Below the pieces are notes generated by a model, which made no database searches, was not told where the DNA came from, and worked only from the letters and a program-made list of their open reading frames with translations. Source: Flavobacterium sp. (GTDB lineage: Bacteria; Bacteroidota; Bacteroidia; Flavobacteriales; Flavobacteriaceae). From it: 64,000 bases of DNA. Location: the NCBI GenBank assembly GCA_024644655.1, contig JAHEHJ010000004.1, positions 1-64,000 on the forward strand, written 5' to 3'. A program made the translations under genes and the position numbers. Positions 30,757-39,498 of the stretch are shown piece by piece (the first letter of the stretch is position 1; each line of letters opens with the position of its first letter).

Positions 30757-32040
30757 ATGTCTAAAACAGCAATATTAGAAATTGATGGCCAAAAATATGA
30801 GTTCCCAATGATTGTTGGAAGCGAAAATGAACCAGCCATTGATATAGACAAATTACGTGCCCTAACGGGTGCTATTACATTGGATCCTGGTTATAAAAAT
30901 TCAGGTTCCTGTAAAAGTGAAATTACATTCCTTGATGGAGAAGAAGGAATCCTTCGGTATAGAGGGTATTCTATAGAGGACTTGGCTGAAAAAGCAGGTT
31001 TTCTTGAAGTAGCCTATTTGGTTATTTTTGGCGAATTGCCAACAAAAGCTGTGTTAGAACAGTTTGAAAACGATATCCGCAAGTATACGTTGGTGAATGA
31101 AGAAATGAAAAACATCATTGATGGATTTCCGAAAACAGCACACCCAATGGGCGTGTTATCTTCATTGACAAGTGCATTAACTGCGTTTAACCCTAAAGTG
31201 GTTAATGTAGAAAATGAGAAAGAGATGTATGAGGCGGTATGTAAGACTATGGGTAAATTCTTGGTGATTGCCACATGGACTTATAGAAAAATGATGGGCT
31301 TCCCATTGAACTATTATGATAATACCAAAGAATATGTAGAGAACTTTTTGCATTTAATGTTTGAGTTGCCTACAGGTCCATATAACACAAATCCAATAGT
31401 GGTGAATGCCTTGGATAAATTATTTATTTTGCATGCCGATCATGAGCAAAACTGTTCGACTTCTACCGTTCGAATTGTAGGTTCTTCACATGCTGGATTA
31501 TTTGCTTCAATTTCTGCAGGGGTTTCTGCTTTATGGGGGCCATTGCATGGAGGAGCGAATCAAGCGGTATTAGAAATGTTAGAAGCTATCCAAAAAGATG
31601 GTGGCGATGCCGATAAATATTTGGCTAAAGCAAAAGACAAAGACGATCCATTCCGTTTGATGGGATTTGGTCATAGAGTATATAAAAACTTTGATCCAAG
31701 AGCTAAAATTATTAAAAAGGCTGCTGATGAAGTATTGAACACTTTAGGGGTAAATGATCCTATTTTAGATATCGCAAAAAAACTAGAAGCTGCTGCTTTA
31801 GTAGATGATTACTTTGTATCTCGTAAATTATATCCTAATGTAGATTTTTACTCGGGTATTATCTATAGAGCTCTAGGAATTCCAACAGAAATGTTCACTG
31901 TAATGTTTGCTATTGGAAGATTACCTGGATGGATAGCGCAATGGAAAGAAATGCGTATTAACAAAGAGCCAATAGGGCGTCCTAGACAAATATATACAGG
32001 TTATCCATTGCGAGAATTTAAAGCAATGTCTGAGCGATAA
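30757..32040 (+). CDS. gltA: Citrate synthase
   Basis: Condenses acetyl-CoA and oxaloacetate to citrate, the entry step of the citric acid cycle. The 427-residue hexameric type II enzyme has catalytic residues His264 (GPLHGGAN), His306 (GFGHRVYK) and Asp363 (VDFYSGI), essentially at the E. coli numbering. The N-terminal small beta domain typical of type II enzymes is present (residues 1-60), and the C-terminus ends REFKAMSER. It has a separate promoter and a strong terminator. Its nearness to sucC places two citric-acid-cycle genes side by side but in separate units. Confidence 0.97.
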   Translation: MSKTAILEIDGQKYEFPMIVGSENEPAIDIDKLRALTGAITLDPGYKNSGSCKSEITFLDGEEGILRYRGYSIEDLAEKAGFLEVAYLVIFGELPTKAVLEQFENDIRKYTLVNEEMKNIIDGFPKTAHPMGVLSSLTSALTAFNPKVVNVENEKEMYEAVCKTMGKFLVIATWTYRKMMGFPLNYYDNTKEYVENFLHLMFELPTGPYNTNPIVVNALDKLFILHADHEQNCSTSTVRIVGSSHAGLFASISAGVSALWGPLHGGANQAVLEMLEAIQKDGGDADKYLAKAKDKDDPFRLMGFGHRVYKNFDPRAKIIKKAADEVLNTLGVNDPILDIAKKLEAAALVDDYFVSRKLYPNVDFYSGIIYRALGIPTEMFTVMFAIGRLPGWIAQWKEMRINKEPIGRPRQIYTGYPLREFKAMSER

Positions 32041-32061
32041 TACGTATCGAAACTATTCTAT

Positions 32062-32099
32062 AAAAAATACCCCTTGTAATCGCAAGGGGTATTTTTTTT
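32062..32099 (+). terminator. Strong terminator after gltA
   Basis: A 15-base exact stem, AAAAAATACCCCTTG (32062-32076) with its complement at 32083-32097, loop of six, continuing into T. Confidence 0.93.
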
Positions 32100-32435
32100 A
32101 CTAAAAGCGCACTTGTAAAGGACTTCTTGTTATTGCGTATAATTCTATGCTATTAAGGCAAATTGAATAGGGTTTTTAGAGCATCAATTGTTTTCATTAA
32201 ACGCCTACAGTATAGCTTTAGACTCTTCCTAGTTTGTTTCTTATAGCGTTTCTATAAAATATAAGAAAAATACCTTCCCAAATGTTAAAAAGATGTAATT
32301 CATCGATTAAATAAGTATTTAATGGATTATTTAAATATTGTAGATTATATTTGAACAACAAATTACCCTTTGGTTTTCCCCGCCTGAACCATAAAAGAGT
32401 TTTAATTAATTTATTAATGTTTAAATTGTTGAATT
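32100..32435 (+). promoter_or_regulatory. Intergenic region with a -7 element at 32346-32353
   Basis: 336 bases without a credible gene. The only recognisable signal is TATATTTG at 32346-32353, an exact TAnnTTTG match, leaving a leader of roughly 75-80 bases before the ATG at 32436. A CCCTTTGGTTTTCCCC patch in this leader stands out from the A+T-rich background. No -33 element and no terminator-like hairpin were found. Confidence 0.5.
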
Positions 32436-34394
32436 ATGAAAAAGAAAATTACTTTTTTGTTTAGAACAGCTCTTATTATAGGAGTGAGTTTTAGTGTTAA
32501 TGGTCAAATTGATAATACCATTATGGGAGAAGGAGCGGGTACAAATAATACAGGAAGTTATAATTCTGGATTTGGTAAATATGCATTAATGAATAATTCC
32601 AACCACAGTAACTGTGCGTTTGGAATTTTGTCTTTAAAAAACAATGCAGGAGGATTCAATGTCGCTTTTGGAAATGAAACTTTAACAACTAATACTACAG
32701 GGACCTTGAATTGTGCCATAGGGACACGAGCTATGTTGCGCAACAATACAGGATCCTACAATGTTGCAGTAGGCCATCGAAATTTAGAAGCCAATATTTC
32801 TGGGAATTACAATACTTCTATTGGGTATCAATCCCTTTTGCAAAGTGTTGGTAATGGTAATGTGGCCTTAGGGTTTTTTACACCTAGAAATTTAAAATCA
32901 GGAGACAACAATACATTTATAGGAACTGAAACTGGCGTTAATTTAATTAATGGTAGTTATAATACGTTTTTAGGTAAAGTTGCTGTTGAGCCTTCCCCTT
33001 CAACAACTATTTTATCTGGGAATGATGCGATTGGAACATTAGTTTTTGCGGATGGAAGAGGAAACCAACGATTATTTATTAGTAAATATGGCAATATTGG
33101 AGTTGGGTTAGGCAATAATGTGATTCCTAATAATAAAATGGATATTAGTGGAGGAGTTGTAATTGGAAAAAATTATGTGTCTAAATCGTTGCCTTCACCA
33201 ACTATGGGATTTGTAGCACCTACAAATGGATTGTTAGTGGAAGGGAAAGTTGGGATTGGGAATACTTCTCCAAACAGTAAATTAGAAATAACTGATGGTA
33301 CACCAGGGAGATCGGGACTTCGTTTTACGAATTTGACAAGTGCTTATGTACCTACTACTTCAGTAGCAACAGGTAAATGTTTGAGTGTAAACGCAGTTGG
33401 AGACGTGGTTTTACAAAATTTACCAAATTCGGTTACCACACATCAAATAAATTCGGCTGTCAATACAATGACAAGTAATGTGAATTCAGTAGTGTCTACA
33501 GCATCTATCGTGAATTCAATTTCTAATTCAGTTACAGCATCCAATCAATTAGTGACTACGGTAAATGGAGTGTCAAGTGCACCTATTAATTTACCTGTAT
33601 TTGCTGAGACAGATGGCAGTACGACTAATGAATTGCAAACCCTAACACAAGTGGGTAATACTATTACTTTATCAAATGGTGGTGGTTCAGTTGTTATTCC
33701 AGCTGATACGGATAATCAATCGTTATCCCTTGTGGGTAACAATTTAACCATTTCTAATGGAAATTCAATAGTGCTTCCAAGCACCAATGTGGTAGCTGGG
33801 ACAAATGTAAGCGTTGTAGGAAATGGTTCAGTTTCTTCTCCATTTCAAATCAGTTCATTAGATAAAAGTATTTATGCTGATAATGGTAGTATCAATTTAG
33901 CTACTACAATTAATGGGAATAGAGTTGTTGATTTAAACAATAGTAACATTTGGTTTAATTCGATTAACAGTGAATCTAATGGTAAAATTTACATAGGAGG
34001 AACTGCTACTTATCCTTCTAATACGGGAAATTATAGACTGTATGTGGAAGGTGGTATCATGACAGAAAAAGTTAAAGTTGCCTTGAGAAATAGCGCCAAT
34101 TGGGCTGATTATGTATTTGCTTCTGACTATAAATTAATGCCTTTAAAAGAAGTTGAGCAATATGTTTCAGAAAACAAACATTTGCCAGGTATTGACTCAG
34201 CAAAAGACTTAGCTGAAAAAGGGATTGATGTTGTTGAAATGCAATCCAAACAAATGGAGAAAATAGAAGAATTGACTTTGTATATTATCGAGCAAGATAA
34301 AAAAATTGCCAATCAAAATAAAGCGATAGAGCAAAACACTAAAGATATTGAAGAATTGAAAGCTCAATTGCAAGCATTAATTCAAAAAAAATAA
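32436..34394 (+). CDS. Exported protein with YadA-head-like repeats and C-terminal coiled coil
   Basis: A 652-residue protein with signal peptide (ending VNGQ). Residues ~25-190 carry repeats of the YadA-head/trimeric-adhesin kind, N-x-A-x-G-x-x-x-L-x-x-N-x-x-G (for example CAIGTRAMLRNNTGSYN). Residues ~340-520 are Ser/Thr/Asn/Val rich, stalk-like. The last ~100 residues hold VEQYVSENKHLPGI and a heptad coiled coil ending at the C-terminus, a module widespread in Bacteroidota cell-surface and tail-fibre-like proteins. No membrane-anchor barrel and no T9SS sorting domain are seen, so it is not a classical trimeric autotransporter. A trimeric fibrous protein is inferred. The next gene follows after 6 bases. 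Confidence 0.72.
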   Translation: MKKKITFLFRTALIIGVSFSVNGQIDNTIMGEGAGTNNTGSYNSGFGKYALMNNSNHSNCAFGILSLKNNAGGFNVAFGNETLTTNTTGTLNCAIGTRAMLRNNTGSYNVAVGHRNLEANISGNYNTSIGYQSLLQSVGNGNVALGFFTPRNLKSGDNNTFIGTETGVNLINGSYNTFLGKVAVEPSPSTTILSGNDAIGTLVFADGRGNQRLFISKYGNIGVGLGNNVIPNNKMDISGGVVIGKNYVSKSLPSPTMGFVAPTNGLLVEGKVGIGNTSPNSKLEITDGTPGRSGLRFTNLTSAYVPTTSVATGKCLSVNAVGDVVLQNLPNSVTTHQINSAVNTMTSNVNSVVSTASIVNSISNSVTASNQLVTTVNGVSSAPINLPVFAETDGSTTNELQTLTQVGNTITLSNGGGSVVIPADTDNQSLSLVGNNLTISNGNSIVLPSTNVVAGTNVSVVGNGSVSSPFQISSLDKSIYADNGSINLATTINGNRVVDLNNSNIWFNSINSESNGKIYIGGTATYPSNTGNYRLYVEGGIMTEKVKVALRNSANWADYVFASDYKLMPLKEVEQYVSENKHLPGIDSAKDLAEKGIDVVEMQSKQMEKIEELTLYIIEQDKKIANQNKAIEQNTKDIEELKAQLQALIQKK

Positions 34395-34400
34395 GGAGCT

Positions 34401-36380
34401 ATGAATAAGATATTTAAAATATTTCTTATTTGTTGTGTTTGCTTTAATTCTCCCCAAGTCTTAGCTCAAATCAATGAATATATAGCGTCCGAAACCAGTA
34501 GAATTGATGCTGCTGAACGGACAGAGGTTGAGATTCAGAACTTCATCCATGCTAATTTTAATAAGTATAAATTATCGGATGAGATGAATGTTCAAGTGAT
34601 TCAACATTTAAAAAACGAGGATGCCTTTACGGATGCAGAATTAGAAAATGCATTGATTGAGGCTAAAAAACATGAGTTGCGAAAATTGTTTTTTGTTGAG
34701 AATCCAGAAACAAAAAGTAATTATGTGGCTAAGCCAATTCCGGTTTCAATTATGCAGCAATGTGTTAATGGGGATTTTGAAAATGGCACAGCGGGATATT
34801 CTTTTTGGACAGATTCACATGCTCAACCATCCTCAGGTACGGCCTTCTTTTTGTCATGTGCAACACCAACGGCTTTAACGGCTACAAATGTAGTAACCCC
34901 TGCGACCAATAATTTTAATGCTAGTATCACCAAAATTGATAATACAAGTCCGGGCTATCAGCAATTTGATCCAGCTTTAGCTAGTTTTGGAGTAAATATA
35001 CCAACCTTGCCTTCAAATGGCGGAAATAAATGTATTAAGTTGAACAATGCCGGTGGAATGGGGTCTTCAGATTTATCTACTGTTTCCCGATATTTCCCTA
35101 ATATCAATCAATCCACCATTGATTTCAATTTTTCGTTAATCATGGATAATAAACCAGCACACGGACAAGAAATACAACCCTATTTTAGAGTACGTGTATT
35201 GGATCAATTCAATAATGTAGTAGATGAAATTTGTATCATTGCGAATCCCGATAATTGTTTGTTTAATCGGATAGATGTCGCTCCTGATAGACGAATTTTA
35301 TATACTGGATGGATATGTGCTCGTTTAAATGTGGAAGACATACTAAATCAGCCTGGAACTATAGAGTTTAGTGTGAGTGATTGTCAGCCGTCTAAACACT
35401 TTGGAACTGTCTATATTGATAACATTTGTGGAACAATTTGTGCAACACCTCAATTAGGGGCATTGAGTTTAGATCCAACTAATTTGAATTGTCCCGATAC
35501 AGTGGGTAATACACCATTTCAAGTATGTGGAACCTATCAACCACCTGTGAGTGCTACTTTGAATACTATTTCGTTAGATATAACTCAAAATGGAGTTGTG
35601 ATAGGAACAATAAATGCGCCAACTCAAATAACTGCTAACACATTTTGCTTCACAGTATTACCTTCTATTTTTGGTGCTGATCCATCTGGAGATTATGAGT
35701 TTGATATTCATGCTACGTTTAATGTGAATTGTCCTCCAGGTACATTTATATATGATATTTATGACCATTCAGCCAATTTGGGACCCGATGTTACATTTGA
35801 TAATTGTTGTCAAGCTACATTAATATTGACTTCTCCAAATGATGATCATAATAATTTAGCAGTTCCTAGTGTTAAAATCAGGGAGCGCTCTAATTGGATT
35901 AAAGCGGCCAATGTGATACAGGTTGGTAATACAACTATAGGAAATGGTGTTGTCTATCATGCAGAGAATTATGTAGAATTAATTCCAGGGTTTGAAGCAT
36001 TATCAGGAGCTCAATTTGCTGCGTATCCGGAAGGTTGTTCGGGAACATCTTTGTATAAAAATCAAGATGGAAGTAAGACTTTGAAAGAGATTATCAATTT
36101 GGCTCCACAAGAAGACGATTCAGTAAAATTAGTTAAAACAACACTTGGATTTGCTATTGTGCCTAATCCTTCAATTAGTGTAATTGAAATTTCGATGAAG
36201 CATTCAGAATTTAATAGAGTTACGATTACCACAATTGACGGAAAAATTGTGTCAGAGCATCAAATGGAATGGACCAATGCAGCTCAACTAGATGTTAGCC
36301 GATTTGCTCATGGTGTATACATAGTTTCTATTGTCACTAATGATGGCCAATTATTAACTGAAAAATTGATTAAGAATTAA
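34401..36380 (+). CDS. T9SS type A sorted surface protein of unknown function
   Basis: A 659-residue secreted protein with signal peptide (ending VLAQ). A charged helical region (about 25-110) is rich in Glu/Lys, then a beta-rich, Cys-containing middle (about 115-340) is reminiscent of secreted jelly-roll domains (CVNGDFENG near its start). A region follows with a triple-hairpin motif around residues 495-550 (ERSNWIKAANVIQVG, LIPGFEALSGAQF) often seen just before T9SS domains. The final ~75 residues are a type A sorting domain (IVPNPS, ITTIDGKIV, AHGVYIVSIV, KLIKN). Operon with the preceding YadA-head-like gene suggests both act at the surface. No enzymatic motif recognised. Confidence 0.78.
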   Translation: MNKIFKIFLICCVCFNSPQVLAQINEYIASETSRIDAAERTEVEIQNFIHANFNKYKLSDEMNVQVIQHLKNEDAFTDAELENALIEAKKHELRKLFFVENPETKSNYVAKPIPVSIMQQCVNGDFENGTAGYSFWTDSHAQPSSGTAFFLSCATPTALTATNVVTPATNNFNASITKIDNTSPGYQQFDPALASFGVNIPTLPSNGGNKCIKLNNAGGMGSSDLSTVSRYFPNINQSTIDFNFSLIMDNKPAHGQEIQPYFRVRVLDQFNNVVDEICIIANPDNCLFNRIDVAPDRRILYTGWICARLNVEDILNQPGTIEFSVSDCQPSKHFGTVYIDNICGTICATPQLGALSLDPTNLNCPDTVGNTPFQVCGTYQPPVSATLNTISLDITQNGVVIGTINAPTQITANTFCFTVLPSIFGADPSGDYEFDIHATFNVNCPPGTFIYDIYDHSANLGPDVTFDNCCQATLILTSPNDDHNNLAVPSVKIRERSNWIKAANVIQVGNTTIGNGVVYHAENYVELIPGFEALSGAQFAAYPEGCSGTSLYKNQDGSKTLKEIINLAPQEDDSVKLVKTTLGFAIVPNPSISVIEISMKHSEFNRVTITTIDGKIVSEHQMEWTNAAQLDVSRFAHGVYIVSIVTNDGQLLTEKLIKN

Positions 36381-36403
36381 AATAAAAAAGAATACTTATA
36401 AAC

Positions 36404-36432
36404 AAAGCTTCTCCTAATCGAGAAGCTTTTTT
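36404..36432 (+). terminator. Terminator after the surface-protein pair
   Basis: AAAGCTTCTC (36404-36413) and GAGAAGCTTT (36420-36429), 10-base perfect stem with 6-base loop and following T. Confidence 0.9.
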
Positions 36433-36439
36433 ATATTTG
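36432..36439 (+). promoter_or_regulatory. -7 element for the guanidino-hydrolase operon
   Basis: TATATTTG, exact TAnnTTTG match, directly after the terminator and 42 bases before the ATG at 36482. Confidence 0.55.
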
Positions 36440-36481
36440 TCCAGAGTCAACTATTGACTATAAAAAGCCAAAAGCTAAATT

Positions 36482-37396
36482 ATGTTACCATTACACGTTA
36501 CAAATGAAACTTCCCGTTTAAGAGCAGTTGTCCTAGGGTCAGCTATTAATAATGGACCAACGCCAACTCAAGAAGAGGCCTATGATCCAAAATCATTAGA
36601 GCATATACTGGCAGGGACCTATCCTGTAGAGGAAGATATGGTCCGAGAAATGGAAGCATTTCATCAGGTATTTCAAAAATATGATGTGAAAGTTTATCGT
36701 CCTGAGCTAATCGAAAATTACAATCAAATTTTTACTCGAGATATTGGTTTTGTGATTGACGATGTTTTTATTAAGGCTAATATTTTGCCTGATAGGGAAC
36801 GAGAGTTAGATGCTATTCAATATGTCATAGATCAAATAAATCCCGCCAAAGTAGTTCGCCCTCCAGAGGAAGTGCATATTGAAGGAGGTGATGTGATGTT
36901 GTGGAATGATTATATTTTTATAGGTACCTATAAAGGGTCTGATTATAAAGATTATATCACTGCTAGGACAAATTTGCAGGGTGTAAATTATATAAAGGAA
37001 TTGTTTCCTCATAAAATTGTCAAAGAGTTTGATTTAGTTAAGTCTAAGTTAGAGGCTAGAGATAATGCTTTACATTTAGATTGTTGTTTTCAACCTATAG
37101 GTAAAAACAAAGGGATAATTTATAAAAGTGGTTTCCGTCAAGAATCTGATTATGTGTATTTGGTGAAGCTTTTTGGTAAAGAAAATCTTTTTCATATTAC
37201 TCGAGATGAGATGTATCATATGAATTCAAATGTATTTTCAATAGATGAGAATGTGGTGGTTTCTGAACAAAAATTTACTAGATTAAATAAATGGCTGCGT
37301 GATCATGACTTCACTGTAGAAGAAATACCCTATGCCGAAATTGCTAAACAAGAGGGATTGTTGCGATGTTCAACTTTGCCATTAATAAGAGACTAA
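36482..37396 (+). CDS. Amidinotransferase/DDAH-type guanidino-modifying hydrolase
   Basis: A 304-residue protein of the pentein (alpha/beta propeller) superfamily that includes arginine deiminase, dimethylarginine dimethylaminohydrolase and amidinotransferases. Visible are FTRDIGFVI (substrate-binding Asp), HIEGGDV with conserved Glu and Asp, LHLDCCFQP with the catalytic His, and the nucleophile Cys296 in LLRCSTL near the C-terminus. The exact reaction (arginine or methylarginine hydrolysis, or amidino transfer) cannot be fixed from motifs. The next gene, ctlX, begins 1 base after the stop, so the two probably act in arginine/citrulline breakdown. Confidence 0.85.
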   Translation: MLPLHVTNETSRLRAVVLGSAINNGPTPTQEEAYDPKSLEHILAGTYPVEEDMVREMEAFHQVFQKYDVKVYRPELIENYNQIFTRDIGFVIDDVFIKANILPDRERELDAIQYVIDQINPAKVVRPPEEVHIEGGDVMLWNDYIFIGTYKGSDYKDYITARTNLQGVNYIKELFPHKIVKEFDLVKSKLEARDNALHLDCCFQPIGKNKGIIYKSGFRQESDYVYLVKLFGKENLFHITRDEMYHMNSNVFSIDENVVVSEQKFTRLNKWLRDHDFTVEEIPYAEIAKQEGLLRCSTLPLIRD

Positions 37397-37397
37397 A

Positions 37398-38333
37398 ATG
37401 AAACAAACTACCAATTCTATTTTGATGATTCGCCCAGTGGCGTTTCGTATGAACGAACAAACCGCGGTGAATAATTACTATCAAAAAGTATTAGATGGTC
37501 TTTTGCCAGAAACGGTAAATGCAAAAGCACAAGCTGAATTTGATGCATTTGTGTCAAAATTGAGAAAGGCCGGAGTCAATGTTACTGTAGTAGAAGATAC
37601 GATTGAACCCAATACTCCGGATAGTATATTTCCGAATAATTGGATTTCATTTCATGAAAGTGGTGATGTTGTTTTATACCCAATGTTTGCCGAAAACAGA
37701 CGGGCAGAACGAAGAGAAGACATTCTAGATGTTTTAGAAGATGATGGTTTTCAAATCAATGAAATAATGGATTACACATTAGCGGAAGAAGATAATGTGT
37801 TTTTGGAAGGTACAGGTAGTTTACTTTTAGATAGAGAAAACGGTAAAGCCTACTGTGCTCTATCACCAAGAGCTGATGAAGAATTGATGATAGAGTTTTG
37901 TGAGGATTTTGAATATACTCCAGTAATCTTTGAAGCCTTTCAAACGGTAAATGGAGAGCGAAAATTAATCTATCACACCAATGTAATGATGTGTTTAGGA
38001 GATACTTTTGCTGTTATTTGTGCGGATTGTATCGATGATAAAAAAGAACGTAAAATGGTTTTAGATAGCCTTCGGGGTGATGATAAAGAAATTATATTAA
38101 TCACAGAAGAGCAAGTCAATAATTTTGCCGGGAACATGTTGGAAGTAAAGGGAAAAAATGATGAGCGATTCCTAGTGATGAGTGAATCAGCTTATAAAAG
38201 TTTGACAAAAAAACAGATTGCCCAATTAGAGGCGCATGTTTCTATTATTCATTCGAGTTTAGATACCATTGAAGCTTGTGGCGGGGGTAGTGCCCGATGT
38301 ATGATGGCAGAAATATTTTTGCCACGAGAATAA
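37398..38333 (+). CDS. ctlX: Citrulline hydrolase-type protein CtlX
   Basis: A 311-residue pentein-fold hydrolase matching the CtlX family, first characterised as a citrulline ureidase in Francisella. Signatures: MIRPVAFRMNEQTAVNN at the N-terminus, NTPDSIFPNNWISFH, EGTGSLLLDR, and the C-terminal nucleophile Cys301 in GGGSARCMMAEIF. Tandem arrangement with the guanidino hydrolase upstream suggests a path arginine to citrulline to ornithine, an inference from pairing. The shared transcript ends at a strong bidirectional terminator. Confidence 0.88.
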   Translation: MKQTTNSILMIRPVAFRMNEQTAVNNYYQKVLDGLLPETVNAKAQAEFDAFVSKLRKAGVNVTVVEDTIEPNTPDSIFPNNWISFHESGDVVLYPMFAENRRAERREDILDVLEDDGFQINEIMDYTLAEEDNVFLEGTGSLLLDRENGKAYCALSPRADEELMIEFCEDFEYTPVIFEAFQTVNGERKLIYHTNVMMCLGDTFAVICADCIDDKKERKMVLDSLRGDDKEIILITEEQVNNFAGNMLEVKGKNDERFLVMSESAYKSLTKKQIAQLEAHVSIIHSSLDTIEACGGGSARCMMAEIFLPRE

Positions 38334-38341
38334 AGAACTAT

Positions 38342-38376
38342 AAAAAAAGTCCCAAATTTGATTTGGGACTTTTTTT
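38342..38376. terminator. Bidirectional terminator between ctlX and marC
   Basis: A perfect 16-base stem (38342-38357 with 38361-38376), A-tract on the left and T-tract on the right, placed between converging genes so it can serve both strands. Confidence 0.93.
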
Positions 38377-38395
38377 ATGATTTTACAAAAATGAA

Positions 38396-39019
38396 TTATA
38401 TTCCTCTGACTATACTTAATACAGAGCTAATGATATATTGAATACCAATGGATATGGTTAAGAATCCTATAATTCTAGACACTGCTACAATTCCGGATGC
38501 ACCTAAAAATTTTGCAATATAATCAGCACTTCTTAAAATTATAAATATAACAAAGCTAACCACAAGAATGGCTAGCGATGAATATATGATATCATTTACA
38601 CTATTGTGTTCTTGATAAAAAGCAATTAAAAGTGAAATGGACCCAGGTCCAGCTAGCATTGGCATGGCTAAAGGAGTTAAAGCAATTTCGTTTCTACTTT
38701 GGATATCTTCTTCTACTTTTTTATTGATACCTCGATTCTTGTTGAATTTACCATTTAATAATGAAAAGCCTGAGCTAGCAATAATAATTCCTCCTGCGAT
38801 TCGTAAAGCAGTGATTGTAATTCCAAAAAAAGTTAAGACATACTGCCCTACAAAAAAAGAAATGATAAGGATGATGAAAACATTCATTGCCGTTAGCAAT
38901 GAAACTTTTGAACGTTCTTTTTTGGAATAATCTTGGGTTAACCCTACAAATATAGGGACGGTACCAATTGGATTTAGTACTGAAAATAGTGCTGCAAATA
39001 GAAAAATAAAAAGCTCCAT
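38396..39019 (-). CDS. MarC family integral membrane protein
   Basis: A 207-residue inner-membrane protein with about six hydrophobic helices. The family N-terminus (LFIFLFAALFSVLNPIGTVPIF) and the central PLAMPMLAGPGSISLLI motif are present. MarC was named for the E. coli mar locus but is not needed for multiple antibiotic resistance there; its activity remains unknown. Single gene on the minus strand with a -7 element 11 bases before its ATG. Confidence 0.88.
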   Translation of the reverse strand: MELFIFLFAALFSVLNPIGTVPIFVGLTQDYSKKERSKVSLLTAMNVFIILIISFFVGQYVLTFFGITITALRIAGGIIIASSGFSLLNGKFNKNRGINKKVEEDIQSRNEIALTPLAMPMLAGPGSISLLIAFYQEHNSVNDIIYSSLAILVVSFVIFIILRSADYIAKFLGASGIVAVSRIIGFLTISIGIQYIISSVLSIVRGI

Positions 39020-39030
39020 AGTTTTTTTGG

Positions 39031-39038
39031 CAAAGATA
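39031..39038 (-). promoter_or_regulatory. marC -7 promoter element
   Basis: On the minus strand reads TATCTTTG, an exact TAnnTTTG match, with a very short leader to the marC ATG at 39019. Confidence 0.6.
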
Positions 39039-39084
39039 ATTCTTGAAATGCACTTGGCGTATTAATTAGACGTTAAAAAAAAGG

Positions 39085-39113
39085 TTGGCATTATAAAGTT
39101 AGCATTATCTTTG
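39085..39113 (+). promoter_or_regulatory. Promoter of the CoA-binding protein gene
   Basis: TTG at 39085-39087, 18 bases, then TATCTTTG at 39106-39113 (exact TAnnTTTG), 19 bases before the ATG at 39133. Divergent from the marC promoter ~70 bases away, which uses the same -7 octamer. Confidence 0.72.
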
Positions 39114-39132
39114 AGCGATTGAAAATAAAGCC

Positions 39133-39498
39133 ATGAAAAATAAAAAGACGGTGGTGCTTGGTGCATCTACCAAACCAGAACGATATGCCTTTAAAGCGAT
39201 TACTATGTTGGTTGAAAAAGGACATAGTGTATTGGCTATAGGGCAAAATAAAGGAGAAATAGCCGGTGTTTCTATATATACCAAGAACATTCCTCTTAAA
39301 AATATAGATACGATTAGTTTGTATTTGAATCCTATTCGACAACGGGAGTATTATAATTACATTATCGAAACCAAACCCAAACGAGTGGTTTTTAATCCAG
39401 GGACTGAAAATCCAGAATTTTACCAATTGTTAAAAGCCAATGGTATCAAGGTGGAAGAGGCTTGTACCTTGGTGTTGTTAACTACCAATCAATACTAA
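39133..39498 (+). CDS. CoA-binding domain (YccU-like) protein
   Basis: A 121-residue cytosolic Rossmann-fold protein with VVLGASTKPERYAF near the N-terminus, GQNKGEIAGV in the middle and FNPGTENPEF towards the end. These are features of the short CoA-binding family related to succinyl-CoA synthetase alpha N-terminal domains. Family members bind CoA; no reaction is established. Its stop overlaps the stop of the converging symporter gene (39495-39498). Confidence 0.85.
   Translation: MKNKKTVVLGASTKPERYAFKAITMLVEKGHSVLAIGQNKGEIAGVSIYTKNIPLKNIDTISLYLNPIRQREYYNYIIETKPKRVVFNPGTENPEFYQLLKANGIKVEEACTLVLLTTNQY

Noticed and set aside
32436-34394. Prophage tail-fibre gene
   Set aside because: The C-terminal module is shared with tail fibres, but there is a signal peptide, no phage gene is nearby and the partner is a T9SS protein.
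39091-39426. A 111-codon minus-strand frame opposite the CoA-binding gene
   Set aside because: The plus-strand frame has clear family motifs and a two-part promoter; the antisense frame has neither.
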